Assembly: GCA_004558035.1 (NCBI GenBank)
Contig: SFEJ01000004.1
Coordinates: 83,033 to 147,032, forward strand
Origin: Opitutia bacterium
GTDB lineage: Bacteria; Verrucomicrobiota; Verrucomicrobiae; Opitutales; UBA953
Direction: 5' to 3'
Length of the DNA stretch: 64,000 nt
A program made the position numbers and the translations under genes. Each line of letters opens with the position of its first letter. The first letter of the stretch is position 1. The notes beneath the pieces were generated by a model that worked only from the letters and a program-made list of their open reading frames with translations, had not been told where the DNA came from and searched no databases. Positions 25,087 to 33,366 of this stretch are shown in pieces.

Positions 25087-26721
25087 TCAGTCCTCCTTGT
25101 TGCGCGAATTGCCCGACGCCCAGTCCGAAAAAATCTTCTCGTAGTCGGGGTTGCCCTTGAAGGCGCGCTTCCCGCTCTCGACGAACTTCTTCTTGCCGTC
25201 GGCGGAAAGATGCGCGCACTGCGCCTCCCAGAAACTTTCCATGTCCCAGGTCGCCGGTCCCTTGGTCTTGAACGCGGCGAAACAGGCGTCGAAGAGCTTG
25301 AGCTTCTCCTCGTCCGTCTTCGTCTCCGCCAGGAGCTGCGGATAGACGAACGTCCGGAGGCCCGTCGCGCAGACTTCCGGATATTTTCCCGCGAACGCGG
25401 CGATGAACTTGTCGTGCGTCTGGAGCCAGAACTTCCTGTTCGCCTTCTGCGACTTCGCGTACCCGCAGGCGTCGCGCCAGACGAGATAGTTCAGCGGCTG
25501 CGCGGCGAGCGCCTGCGAATAGAGCGCGGACGCGGCGGCGCGGTTCTTCCCCGTCTCCGCGAAAAAGCGCGCGAGCGCCGCCTTGCGGAAGGAGTCCGGC
25601 GTCTTCTTCGAGTCCGAAAAAAGATCCTGCGTCAGGAAGATGAACGTCCACCCGCCGCCGTCGAGCAGCCGCCAATGCAGATCGCGCCGATGGGAGACGG
25701 AATTGTTGTCGCGCCACCGCCCGTTCACGCGCACGGCGAACGCGCAGTGCCCCGGCTCGCCCATCGTCAGCGCGGGAACGCCGTTGGAGACCGCTCCCGA
25801 GACGCCGTAGTGCGAAATGCCGCCGCAGACGGCGCCGACCTCGAGCGACATGGCGGACATGTTCACTTCGCCCTTCTTCGTGCTGAAATGCCGGCGGAAC
25901 GGCGCGTAATAGTCGGGATTGTGCACGCTGTCGCCCGCCTTGTTCCAAAGCCGGTAGTCGAGCTGGTGGATGTCGTAGGCGCTCGCGTAGCCCTCCTCCG
26001 TGAGCTTCACGTTGTCGCGCGCCCAGCGCATCGAATACTCGTTCCCGAAATCGTTGTCGCCCTTCCAGCCGCAGACGATGCGCATGTCCCAGTAGTCCAG
26101 CTCGTCGAACACGGCGTTGAGCTTGCCCGCGCGCCAGCTCTCCGCGAAGAAGCGGTAGCGCTTCACCGCGCGCGCGGGATTGTCGAGCGACCAGCCGTTC
26201 CGCGAAAACTCGGCGGCGGTCGCCGTCGCGATCTTCCGCAGCGTCGGGTCGTTGACCATCTTCTTGTCCTTCGCCGCGATCGCCAGCAGCATGTCCAGAA
26301 ATTTGTCCGCGTTCGTCGGCGTTCCCGTGTAGAGGTAACCGTCGAGCCACTTCTCGTCCGAAAGAAACTGAAAGAACGTCCGCCGCACGTCGAGCTTCTG
26401 GATCCGCTCGACCACGGCGTCCGCGCCCGCCGCGTTCATGAAGCGCCAGCGCGCGAGCGCGAGTCGGTTCTTCGGCGACTTCAGAAACGCGTCCGTCTCC
26501 TTCGCGTCCTTCGCCTTGTCCGCCGGAAGCGCCGAGACGATCTTCGAGGCGAGCCCACGCATCACGAACTTCGCGTCGAGCCACTCGCGCCCCGTCTGGC
26601 TCTCCCCGTTCAGCTCCGGATCGATCTTAATCTCGTCCGCCGACGACGGAACAACCGCGCAGACGGACAGCAGCGCCGCGCAGACGAAAAATTTTCCGAC
26701 AACGAGATATCTCAAAATCAT
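25087..26721 (-). CDS. Secreted protein, possible transglutaminase-like domain
   Basis: A 544-residue protein with a signal peptide (FVCAALLSVCAVVPSSADE). The centre (about residues 245-320) contains GAVCGGISHYGVSGAVSNG and MGEPGHCAFAVRVNG. That order, a Cys at the start of a helix followed by a GHCA/HxW-like His segment about 30 residues on, resembles papain-like transglutaminases. This is inference from pattern, not a firm match. The last 160 residues look like helical repeats. It is upstream of, and nearly contiguous with, the thioredoxin-like secreted protein. Confidence 0.55.
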   Translation of the reverse strand: MILRYLVVGKFFVCAALLSVCAVVPSSADEIKIDPELNGESQTGREWLDAKFVMRGLASKIVSALPADKAKDAKETDAFLKSPKNRLALARWRFMNAAGADAVVERIQKLDVRRTFFQFLSDEKWLDGYLYTGTPTNADKFLDMLLAIAAKDKKMVNDPTLRKIATATAAEFSRNGWSLDNPARAVKRYRFFAESWRAGKLNAVFDELDYWDMRIVCGWKGDNDFGNEYSMRWARDNVKLTEEGYASAYDIHQLDYRLWNKAGDSVHNPDYYAPFRRHFSTKKGEVNMSAMSLEVGAVCGGISHYGVSGAVSNGVPALTMGEPGHCAFAVRVNGRWRDNNSVSHRRDLHWRLLDGGGWTFIFLTQDLFSDSKKTPDSFRKAALARFFAETGKNRAAASALYSQALAAQPLNYLVWRDACGYAKSQKANRKFWLQTHDKFIAAFAGKYPEVCATGLRTFVYPQLLAETKTDEEKLKLFDACFAAFKTKGPATWDMESFWEAQCAHLSADGKKKFVESGKRAFKGNPDYEKIFSDWASGNSRNKED

Positions 26722-26765
26722 GCCGCCATGCTAAGACGGAAAGCCGAAAACGGGAAGCGGGAAAT

Positions 26766-26829
26766 GACGGAGAGGAAAACGGAGTTCCCGCGGAGCTCCG
26801 TTTCCCTGTTCCTCCGTTCCTCTGTGTTA
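26766..26829. repeat. Inverted repeat with 8-bp GGAGRAAC units
   Basis: The right half (26801-26829) has units such as GTTCCTCC and GTTCCTCT, the inverse of GGAGGAAC-type units on the left. The same octamer family is tandemly arranged at 63047-63086. It lies between the NamZ gene and the upstream secreted-protein gene. Confidence 0.65.
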
Positions 26830-26864
26830 AAAAATTTGAGAGGAGGGATTTCAAAAAGCGGGGA

Positions 26865-28160
26865 TCAGTCGTAGAGGCGGTGGCGGCGCATGCGCTCGGC
26901 GAAGACCTGTGCCTGGCGGCGCCAGAGACCGCACCACGCGCGCACGTCGAGCTTCGCGCCTTCGCGCGCGAGCGCTTTGAAGAACGCCTCCGAGCCGACG
27001 TGCTTGATGAAGAGGTCGCGCTCGTTGACGGCAAGCGTCGCGAAAGGATTGCTTCCGCTCCAGACGCAGACCTGGCGCATCATGTGAAAGCTGATTTCGC
27101 AGGGCGCGAGCGCGTCCCAGTTCGCGACGGCGAGATAGGCGCCGTCCTTTTCGCCGATTTTGCGCGGGAGCGCGGTCAGCCCGCGGATGAACCAGGCGTT
27201 GATCGTGGCGACGAGCGTCTTGTCGGCTTTTCCCGGATACGAAATCCAGCGGAACGGGAACGTGAGCGCGCCGTCCGCCGCGCGGAACGTGTGCGAAAAT
27301 TTTCCGACCTGCGAGCCGAGCCCGCTCATCGCGTAGCCTTCGGCGGCCTCGGGCGAACTGATGTAGGGCGAGGTCGGCACCCATTTCAGCCCCGTGTCGC
27401 GCCAGCGCATGGCGCGCCGCCAGCCGGACATCTTCACGACGTCCACGCGCCCGCGGGAACGCGCGGCGGGCGTGAGCGAAAGCCAGTTTTCGCGCGTCGC
27501 CGCGAGCGCGAGCTCGCCGATCGTCAGCCCGTGCACATAGGGAACGGGATACATGCCGACGTAGCTCTGCCATTTCGCGTCGAGCATCGGGCCGTCGGTC
27601 TTCAGCCCGCCGAGCGGGTTCGGGCGGTCGAGCACGAGCACGGGAACGCCCGCGTCGAAACAGGCCTCGAGCACGAGCCGCATGCACGAGACGTAGGTGT
27701 AGCTGCGCGAGCCGACGTCCTGCAGATCGACGACCATGACGTCGAGCCCGCTCAGCATCTCCGGCGTCGGCCGGCGCGTCTTGCCGTAAAGGGAAAAGAC
27801 GGGCAGCCCCGTCGCGGGATCGGTCTGATTCTGGACGATTTTTTCCGCGGGAACGTTCCCGTAGATGCCGTGTTCGGGGCCGAAGAGCTTCGCGAGCTTC
27901 ACGCCCGCGCGGCGTCCGCGCGTGTGCAGCACGCGGATGGTGCTTTCGCCGCGGGAATTGACGCCCGCCTGATTCGTGAGCAGCCCGACGCGCTTGCCGC
28001 GGAGGCGGCGGAAGCCCTCGGCTTCGAGCACGTCGATGCCGAGCCGGACTTTCGGCGCGTTCCCGCCGGCGGTCTCCGCCGCGGCTTCGAGCGCGTTCCC
28101 GCCCAGCGCGAGCGCGAGTCCCGCGAAGAGAGAGGTCTTCAGAAATTCCCGACGAAGCAA
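26865..28160 (-). CDS. NamZ-like exo-beta-N-acetylmuramidase (DUF1343), exported
   Basis: A 431-residue protein with an N-terminal RREFLKTSLFAGLALALGG export signal that may be Tat-type. The body has the DUF1343 marks GLLTNQAGV, KLFGPEHGIYG, DLQDVGSRSYTY and VLDRPNPLGG. Characterised family members remove N-acetylmuramic acid from the ends of muropeptide chains, so a role in cell-wall recycling or scavenging is likely. Length is normal. It is followed on the minus strand by the two secreted-protein genes. Confidence 0.82.
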   Translation of the reverse strand: MLRREFLKTSLFAGLALALGGNALEAAAETAGGNAPKVRLGIDVLEAEGFRRLRGKRVGLLTNQAGVNSRGESTIRVLHTRGRRAGVKLAKLFGPEHGIYGNVPAEKIVQNQTDPATGLPVFSLYGKTRRPTPEMLSGLDVMVVDLQDVGSRSYTYVSCMRLVLEACFDAGVPVLVLDRPNPLGGLKTDGPMLDAKWQSYVGMYPVPYVHGLTIGELALAATRENWLSLTPAARSRGRVDVVKMSGWRRAMRWRDTGLKWVPTSPYISSPEAAEGYAMSGLGSQVGKFSHTFRAADGALTFPFRWISYPGKADKTLVATINAWFIRGLTALPRKIGEKDGAYLAVANWDALAPCEISFHMMRQVCVWSGSNPFATLAVNERDLFIKHVGSEAFFKALAREGAKLDVRAWCGLWRRQAQVFAERMRRHRLYD

Positions 28161-28187
28161 GGCGGAGATGATTTTTGAGGGTGGAAT

Positions 28188-28288
28188 GAATAATGGATAA
28201 TGAATAATAGATAATGAATAACGGATAGTGGATAGTTGATAGTTATCAATTATCAGTCATCCATTATCGTCATCCATTATCGTCATCC
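28188..28288. repeat. Inverted heptamer-arm intergenic element with short loop (copy D)
   Basis: Eight 7-bp units (GAATAAT, GGATAAT, GGATAGT and similar) run from 28188 to 28243 and are followed at once by inverse units (TATCAAT, TATCAGT, then two copies of a 13-mer ATCCATTATCGTC). There is almost no spacer and no recognisable core, unlike copies A, C and E. It lies between namZ and ddh. Confidence 0.75.
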
Positions 28289-28290
28289 GC

Positions 28291-29280
28291 TCAGAGCATC
28301 GTCGCGCGGAGCTCTTCGCCGGACTTCGGCGAAAGCCACGCCGGCGGCACGTCGAACACCGTGAACGCGCCCTTGCCGCCGTGAGCCGCGATGCGCGTCG
28401 CCGCGCGCGCGTAGGCGACGAGCACGCTCGCCGTGAATTCCGGATTCGAGCCGAGCTTGATCGCGTATTCGACGATGTGGCGCGTCTCGCCGTTCACGCC
28501 CGTCGCGCCGCTGCGGAGCACGAAGCCGCCGTGCGGAATGCCCGCGTGGTCGCGGTCGAGCTCTTCCTGCGAAATGAAATGAACGGTCGTGTCGTAGTCC
28601 GAAAAATAGTTCGGCATCGTCTTGATTTCGCGTTCGATGCGGGCGAGGTCGGCGCCCGGCTCGGCGACGACGAAGCATTCGCGCGTGTGCTTCTGGCGCG
28701 TCGTGAGATCCGGCGTTTCGCCGGCGCGCACGGCTTCGAGCGCCGCGGGAACGGGGATCGTGTACTGCTTCGCGTCGGCGACGCCCGCGATGCGGCGCAC
28801 GGCGTCGGAATGCCCCTGGCTAACGCCCTTGCCCCAGAACGTGTAGTCCTTGCCCTGCGGCAGGAAGGCGTTGCCGAAGAGGCGGTTCAGCGAGAACAGG
28901 CCCGGATCCCAGCCGACGGAGATGACGGCGACCTTGCCGGATTTTTTCGCGGCGGCGTCCACGTTCGCGAAATGCTCGGGAATCTTCGCGTGCGTGTCGA
29001 AGCTGTCGATGCAGTTGAAGAGCGCGGCGCACGCGGGCGTCTGCGCGGGAAGGTCGGTCGCGCTCCCGCCGCAGAGAATCATCACGTCGATCTTGCCGAC
29101 GAATTTTTCCGCGTCGGCGACGGAATAGACCGCCGTTCCCGGGAGCGCGGTCGCGACGCTTTTCGGGTCGCGGCGCGAGAACACGCCGACGAGCTGCATG
29201 TCGTCGTTCTGCGCGAGCGCGAGTTCCACGCCGCGCCCGAGATTGCCGTAGCCGTAAATGCCGATTCTGATTTTTTGCAT
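28291..29280 (-). CDS. ddh: meso-Diaminopimelate D-dehydrogenase
   Basis: A 329-residue enzyme beginning with IRIGIYGYGNLGRGVELAL, the NADP-binding Rossmann loop. SVGWDPGLFSLNRLF and KGVSQGHSDAVRRI are strongly conserved in Ddh. It makes meso-diaminopimelate in one step from tetrahydrodipicolinate, ammonia and NADPH, the short lysine and cell-wall route. The proximity of the ammonium-related reaction and NamZ fits cell-wall metabolism. It lies 51 bp after the dihydroorotase homologue on the same strand. Confidence 0.93.
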   Translation of the reverse strand: MQKIRIGIYGYGNLGRGVELALAQNDDMQLVGVFSRRDPKSVATALPGTAVYSVADAEKFVGKIDVMILCGGSATDLPAQTPACAALFNCIDSFDTHAKIPEHFANVDAAAKKSGKVAVISVGWDPGLFSLNRLFGNAFLPQGKDYTFWGKGVSQGHSDAVRRIAGVADAKQYTIPVPAALEAVRAGETPDLTTRQKHTRECFVVAEPGADLARIEREIKTMPNYFSDYDTTVHFISQEELDRDHAGIPHGGFVLRSGATGVNGETRHIVEYAIKLGSNPEFTASVLVAYARAATRIAAHGGKGAFTVFDVPPAWLSPKSGEELRATML

Positions 29281-29331
29281 AAGTCTGATTTCCTGAATTT
29301 GAAAAATTTTTTCGAAAAGTCCGCGCGCCGC

Positions 29332-30621
29332 TCAGCGGGCCTCGTACACGACTTTGCCGCGGACGAGCGTCGCGAGCACCTTGCCGTGCAGCGTCCTGCC
29401 GGCGAAGGGCGAATTGCGGGAACGCGAGACGAAGTTTTCGGGGACGACCTCGACGGGCGCCTCCGGGTCGAAGATCACGACGTCCGCGTCCGCGCCGACG
29501 GAGAGCGTTCCCGCCGGAGAGCCGATGACGCGCGCGGGGCCGACCGTGAGCTTTTCGACGACGGCGGCGAGCGTCATCGCGCCGCTGCGGACGAGCGCCT
29601 CGATCGCGGCGGCGAGCGTCGTCTCGAGATTGATCGCGCCGAACGGAGCGTAGTCGAACTCGCAGTCCTTTTCGGTGGGCGTGCGCGGCGAGTGGTCGCT
29701 CGCGATCGCGTCGATGGTGCCGTCCTTCAGCCCTTCGATCAGCGCGAGCCGGTCCTTTTCCGCGCGCAGCGGCGGGTTGATCTTCTTGTTCGTGTCGTAG
29801 GCGCCGACGTCGGCGTCGGTCAGCAGCAGGTGGCTCGGCGAGACTTCCGCGGAGACGCGCACGTCGTGCTTCTTCGCGTCGCGGATCACGTCCACGGCGC
29901 GGAACGAGCTCACGTGCTGCACGTGCAGACGCGCGCTCGTGAGGCGCGAAAGCAGCGTGTCGCTGGCGACGACGATGTCCTCCGACGCGCGCGGCATGCC
30001 GCGCAGCCCGAGGCGCAGGCTCTTTTCGCCTTCGTGCATGACGCCAGTGCGCGACATGCTCGTGTCCTGGCAGTGGTCGAAGATCGGCATGTCGAACATC
30101 GAGGAATATTCGAGCGCGCGGCGCATGATCTCGTTGTTCGCGACGCCGCCGACCGAGTCGGAGATCGCGACGCAGCCCGCCTTCTTCAGCGCGCCGATCG
30201 GCGCGAGCCGCTCGCCCTCGCCGCCCAGCGTGATGTTGCCCGCGGGAAGCACGTTGACGACGCCGTCCTTGTCCGCCAGTTCCTTGACGAGGCGCACCGT
30301 TCCCGCGTTGTCCACGACGATCTTTTCGTCCGGCGTGCACACGACGGTCGTGAAGCCGCCCGCCGCCGCCGCCGCCGTGCCCGAGGCGAAGGTCTCGCGC
30401 GCCGTCTTTCCGGGCTGGTAGAGGTGCGCGTTGAGATCGACGAAGCCGGGAGCGACGACCTTGCCCGTCGCGTCGATGACGCGCGCGCGTTCCCGCTGTT
30501 CCGGGCTCAGCTCGGGAACGATTTTTCCGTCGGCGACCGCGACGTCTCCGACGCTTTCCCGTCCGTTGGCGGGATCGATCACCAGACCGTTTTTGATAAG
30601 AACGTAAGAATCGGCACTCAT
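29332..30621 (-). CDS. Dihydroorotase-family protein lacking the first metal-site His
   Basis: A 429-residue protein starting at MSADSYVLIKNGLVIDP, with GGAAAG-like GGAAAG spacing supplied by GGAAAG about 9 nt upstream of the ATG at 30621. The fold is that of type I dihydroorotase (VVAPGFVD, SDHSPRTPTEK, VSPSHLLLT). However the signature D-x-H-x-H-L-R reads DLNAHLYQPG: the first metal His is Asn and the substrate Arg is Tyr. The Asn of the usual MPNT loop is also replaced (CTPDEK). It is therefore probably a non-catalytic homologue like the PyrC' subunit that supports aspartate transcarbamoylase, or acts on another substrate. No pyrB is in the window. Confidence 0.78.
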   Translation of the reverse strand: MSADSYVLIKNGLVIDPANGRESVGDVAVADGKIVPELSPEQRERARVIDATGKVVAPGFVDLNAHLYQPGKTARETFASGTAAAAAGGFTTVVCTPDEKIVVDNAGTVRLVKELADKDGVVNVLPAGNITLGGEGERLAPIGALKKAGCVAISDSVGGVANNEIMRRALEYSSMFDMPIFDHCQDTSMSRTGVMHEGEKSLRLGLRGMPRASEDIVVASDTLLSRLTSARLHVQHVSSFRAVDVIRDAKKHDVRVSAEVSPSHLLLTDADVGAYDTNKKINPPLRAEKDRLALIEGLKDGTIDAIASDHSPRTPTEKDCEFDYAPFGAINLETTLAAAIEALVRSGAMTLAAVVEKLTVGPARVIGSPAGTLSVGADADVVIFDPEAPVEVVPENFVSRSRNSPFAGRTLHGKVLATLVRGKVVYEAR

Positions 30622-30709
30622 AAATTTTCTTTCCATCATAATCCCGCCGCGCCCGAAAATAAAACCCGAATTTGCGCGGCGCCCGCGTTTTTTAAGCGGG
30701 TTTTCCGAA

Positions 30710-30785
30710 TGGTGGGCGCAGCAGGATTCGAACCCGCAACCAAGGGATTATGAGTCCCCTGCTCTGACCGTTGAGCTATGCGCCC
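30710..30785 (-). tRNA. tRNA-Ile (CAT anticodon, probably lysidine-modified)
   Basis: A complete cloverleaf on the minus strand: acceptor GGGCGCA/TGCGCCC, anticodon stem GGGGA/TCCCT with loop CTCATAA (anticodon CAT), T-arm with GGTTCGAATCC, and an encoded CCA at 30710-30712. The anticodon arm and CTTGGTT variable region resemble the Escherichia coli minor tRNA-Ile rather than elongator Met, so Ile2 read after TilS modification is preferred. Elongator Met is not excluded. Confidence 0.85.
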
Positions 30786-30856
30786 GAAAAAAAAGTTTCG
30801 GGAGATTCTGCCCAAAAACCCTCCCGCCGCAAGGATTTATGACGGAACGGACGCGC

Positions 30857-30898
30857 AAAAAAAAACGTTCCCGCAGGAAAACTCGCGGGAACGCTTTT
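30857..30898 (-). terminator. Octamer-pair terminator
   Basis: On the minus strand, GCGTTCCCGC and GCGGGAACG form the stem, followed by nine T. It closes the transcript of the secreted-protein gene that ends at 30911. Confidence 0.85.
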
Positions 30899-30910
30899 AC
30901 TCGTCTCGGC

Positions 30911-32095
30911 TCAACGCCCGTCTTCGAGCATTTGGGTCTCAATCATGTATTGCGTATAGACAAACTGCGCGCACGCGTCTTCATCCGCCCATCCTACGAC
31001 GAAAGGTGCGGAAAGCAGCAACGCCCCCGCGACGCACCAGCCGACCGGTCCCGCGGCTACGGACGCCGTCGTCGTCGCCGCGAGATACGCCGAAAACGGA
31101 AGCGTCGCGCCGAAAGCCGCGGCGGCGGAACACATCGCCGACGTGAGCGTCGTATAGAACGCGAAGCCCATCACGGAAGCAGTGATGCCCAAACCGCCCA
31201 ACGCGACGGACGCGCCGCCCATGCCCGCGGCAAGATAAACGCCGGACGAGGAGTCTGCGTTCGTCCCCAGTTTTTCGTTGAGCTCCCTGCAGACGCGCTC
31301 CTTGTCCTCCTGCGAAGCTTTTTCCCATTTGCAAAGCGTATTTTTCTGAAAATCGCTCAAGTGCGTTCCGCGTTTTTTCTCGAGTTCCTCGAGCATCTTC
31401 CCGCGCTTTTCCTCGTTCAACTCCTCCCAAAAATCCGAAAACTTCTTCTCGAGAAATTTCGCGGAAACGGCTCCCGCGAGCTCGTGCGTCGTCATGTCGG
31501 CGATTTGTTCGTCCGTAAACACGGGTTTGCCGACGATGCTCTTTTTCTGCGCAAGCCATTCGACGACTTCGTGATACTCGATCTTGTTCGGATCGCTGAA
31601 CAGATACACCACCCAATGATGCGCCTTCCAAAGAAACTCCTTCTTCACGGCATCGACGCTCCAAAGCGATTTATCGAGAAATCCTTGTTTTTCCGCCTCC
31701 AAGACGAGTTCGGGCGGAACCTGGTTGTAAGTCTTCGGACGCTCCTCGTCGTATGCCTCCTCTGCTTCGAGCTTGACCTCGACTCCGAAAGCCGTAGTCG
31801 AAAGATGACCGTAGGCGGCTTTTTGAATCTCCGGCAAAGCGCCGAGCGCCTGAATCAGACTGATCCGCTGCAGATCCGTGCATCGCTCCAAAAACGCGTT
31901 AAAATACGCGGCGTTTTCCCGCCGGGGAATCGAAGGTTTCCCGCTTGAAACCCGATCAGCCGATCTGGCTTCGGCGGAAAGCGCCGGAAACACTACCGCC
32001 GAAGGCACGATGAACGAAGCAGAAAGAAAAACGCCGACGCTCAATCTGAAGATCTCCGCCGCTTTCTTAAATTTGTTGTGTGATTTTTCTGTCAT
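30911..32095 (-). CDS. Exported protein with Gly/Ala-rich hydrophobic C-terminus
   Basis: A 394-residue protein I cannot name. Residues 15-42 form a signal peptide or membrane anchor (LSVGVFLSASFIVPSAVVFP). Residues 70-280 are soluble and charged, with ELNEEKRGKMLEELEKKRGT in a helical part. Residues 290-380 are two to three long hydrophobic Gly/Ala-rich stretches (GMGGASVALGGLGITASVMG; ATTTASVAAGPVGWCVAGAL) that resemble the C-terminus of YaaW/DUF3944-type proteins and glycine-zipper membrane inserters. Codon use and base composition are less GC-rich than the neighbours, hinting at acquisition. Function unknown. Confidence 0.6.
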   Translation of the reverse strand: MTEKSHNKFKKAAEIFRLSVGVFLSASFIVPSAVVFPALSAEARSADRVSSGKPSIPRRENAAYFNAFLERCTDLQRISLIQALGALPEIQKAAYGHLSTTAFGVEVKLEAEEAYDEERPKTYNQVPPELVLEAEKQGFLDKSLWSVDAVKKEFLWKAHHWVVYLFSDPNKIEYHEVVEWLAQKKSIVGKPVFTDEQIADMTTHELAGAVSAKFLEKKFSDFWEELNEEKRGKMLEELEKKRGTHLSDFQKNTLCKWEKASQEDKERVCRELNEKLGTNADSSSGVYLAAGMGGASVALGGLGITASVMGFAFYTTLTSAMCSAAAAFGATLPFSAYLAATTTASVAAGPVGWCVAGALLLSAPFVVGWADEDACAQFVYTQYMIETQMLEDGR

Positions 32096-32630
32096 TTTTG
32101 CAGTTTTTTACGAAAACAGAGACGCCCGCGAAAACACCGCGTTCCCGCAACAAAAACACCCCTTTTTCGAGCCCAGGGAATTCTGCAAAAAAAAACGATT
32201 TTCAAGCGCAAACGCGCTGACGGGCATCCCGTGCCCGCGAATAACGCCTTTATTCGCGTTACCGCAAAAAATCCTTCAACTCCCCGCAGTCCCTGTCCAA
32301 AAAAACTTAAAAGGTCGAAAATTCGCGTCCGCAGACTTCCGAGGCGTTCCCGTCCGGGGGTAAAGACATCCACGTCTTCGTCTCGGGGCGTGAGAGCGCG
32401 GGAACGCAATTGCGTCCTCGAACAATCCGTCACCACACGGACGAAGACAGGAATGTCTTCGCCCCAAAAAACGCGTTTCCGCAAATCTCCGCTTCTTCGT
32501 TTCTTTGTGTTAAAGAAGTCAGCGCTCGCGGATTTCGGGGGCAACCGAGACGGTCGCCCTCCTTTTCGTCGCCGCGATGAAAGACCAATAGACGCTTGCA
32601 TTCCCGCGGGTTTTGTCAGAAATTTTCGGC
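32096..32630. other. Gene-free region with small palindromes
   Basis: No convincing gene is found in this 535-bp stretch. It holds a GAAGACA-GGAA-TGTCTTC palindrome at 32443-32460, a single CGTTCCCG at 32152, an inverted octamer pair spaced 57 nt at about 32344-32405 and a tail of TTCTTTGTGTTAAAG-type repeat near 32500. Confidence 0.6.
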
Positions 32631-33332
32631 ATGAAAACAGAACTCATCCTCGCGGTCGACCTCGAAGACAAAGACGTCGCGAAAAAATTTCTCGCGCCGC
32701 TCGCCGGCAAGCTCACCTGGGTGAAGCTCGGCCTGCAGCTCTTCACGAAATACGGACCGGACGTCGTGGACGAATTCGCCGCGCTCGGCTTCAAGGTCTT
32801 TCTCGACCTGAAGCTGCACGACATTCCGAACACGGTGGCGAGCGCGATCAGAAGTCTGCGCGGGCGGCCGTGCGACCTGCTCACGATTCACACGCTGGGC
32901 GGGAGCGCGATGATGGCGCGCGCCGTCGAGGCCGCGGCGGAGGCGCTCCCGCGGACGCGCCTGCTGGGCGTGACGGTGCTCACGTCGATGGACTCGGCGC
33001 AGCTGGCGGGCGTCGGCGTCGGGCGGGAACCGCTCGAACAGGTCGAACTGCTCGCGAAGCTCGCCGTCTCGAGCGGCATGAAGGGGCTCGTCTGCTCGCC
33101 GCTGGAGCTCCCGCGGCTACGCGCGTTTCTGGGCGAGGAGATCGCGCTCGTCACGCCGGGCATCCGCCCCGCGGGCGCGGCGGGAACGGACGACCAGAAC
33201 CGCGTGATGACGCCGGCGGAAGCAGCGCGCGCGGGCGCGAGCGGCATCGTCGTCGGGCGCCCGATTCTGAAGGCCGCCGATCCCGCCGCGGCGGCGCTCG
33301 CGATCGAAGCCGAGCTGCGCGGCGTGAACTGA
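32631..33332 (+). CDS. pyrF: Orotidine-5'-phosphate decarboxylase
   Basis: A 233-residue enzyme starting at MKTELILAVDLEDKD (ATG 32631). The catalytic segment FLDLKLHDIPNTV supplies the Lys and Asp that decarboxylate OMP to UMP. The phosphate-binding GIRPAGAAGTDDQNRV and the GASGIVVGRPIL barrel end are also present. It completes de novo pyrimidine synthesis. The upstream in-frame start at 32613 lies in sequence without homology. argA follows 34 bp downstream. Confidence 0.94.
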   Translation: MKTELILAVDLEDKDVAKKFLAPLAGKLTWVKLGLQLFTKYGPDVVDEFAALGFKVFLDLKLHDIPNTVASAIRSLRGRPCDLLTIHTLGGSAMMARAVEAAAEALPRTRLLGVTVLTSMDSAQLAGVGVGREPLEQVELLAKLAVSSGMKGLVCSPLELPRLRAFLGEEIALVTPGIRPAGAAGTDDQNRVMTPAEAARAGASGIVVGRPILKAADPAAAALAIEAELRGVN

Positions 33333-33366
33333 TTTTTCCCGAAAAAACTTTCTCCGCTTTCCCGCC

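Noticed and set aside
30661..30700. Hairpin CCCGC/GCGGG after tRNA-Ile as a terminator
   Set aside because: The stem is short and no T run follows on the minus strand.
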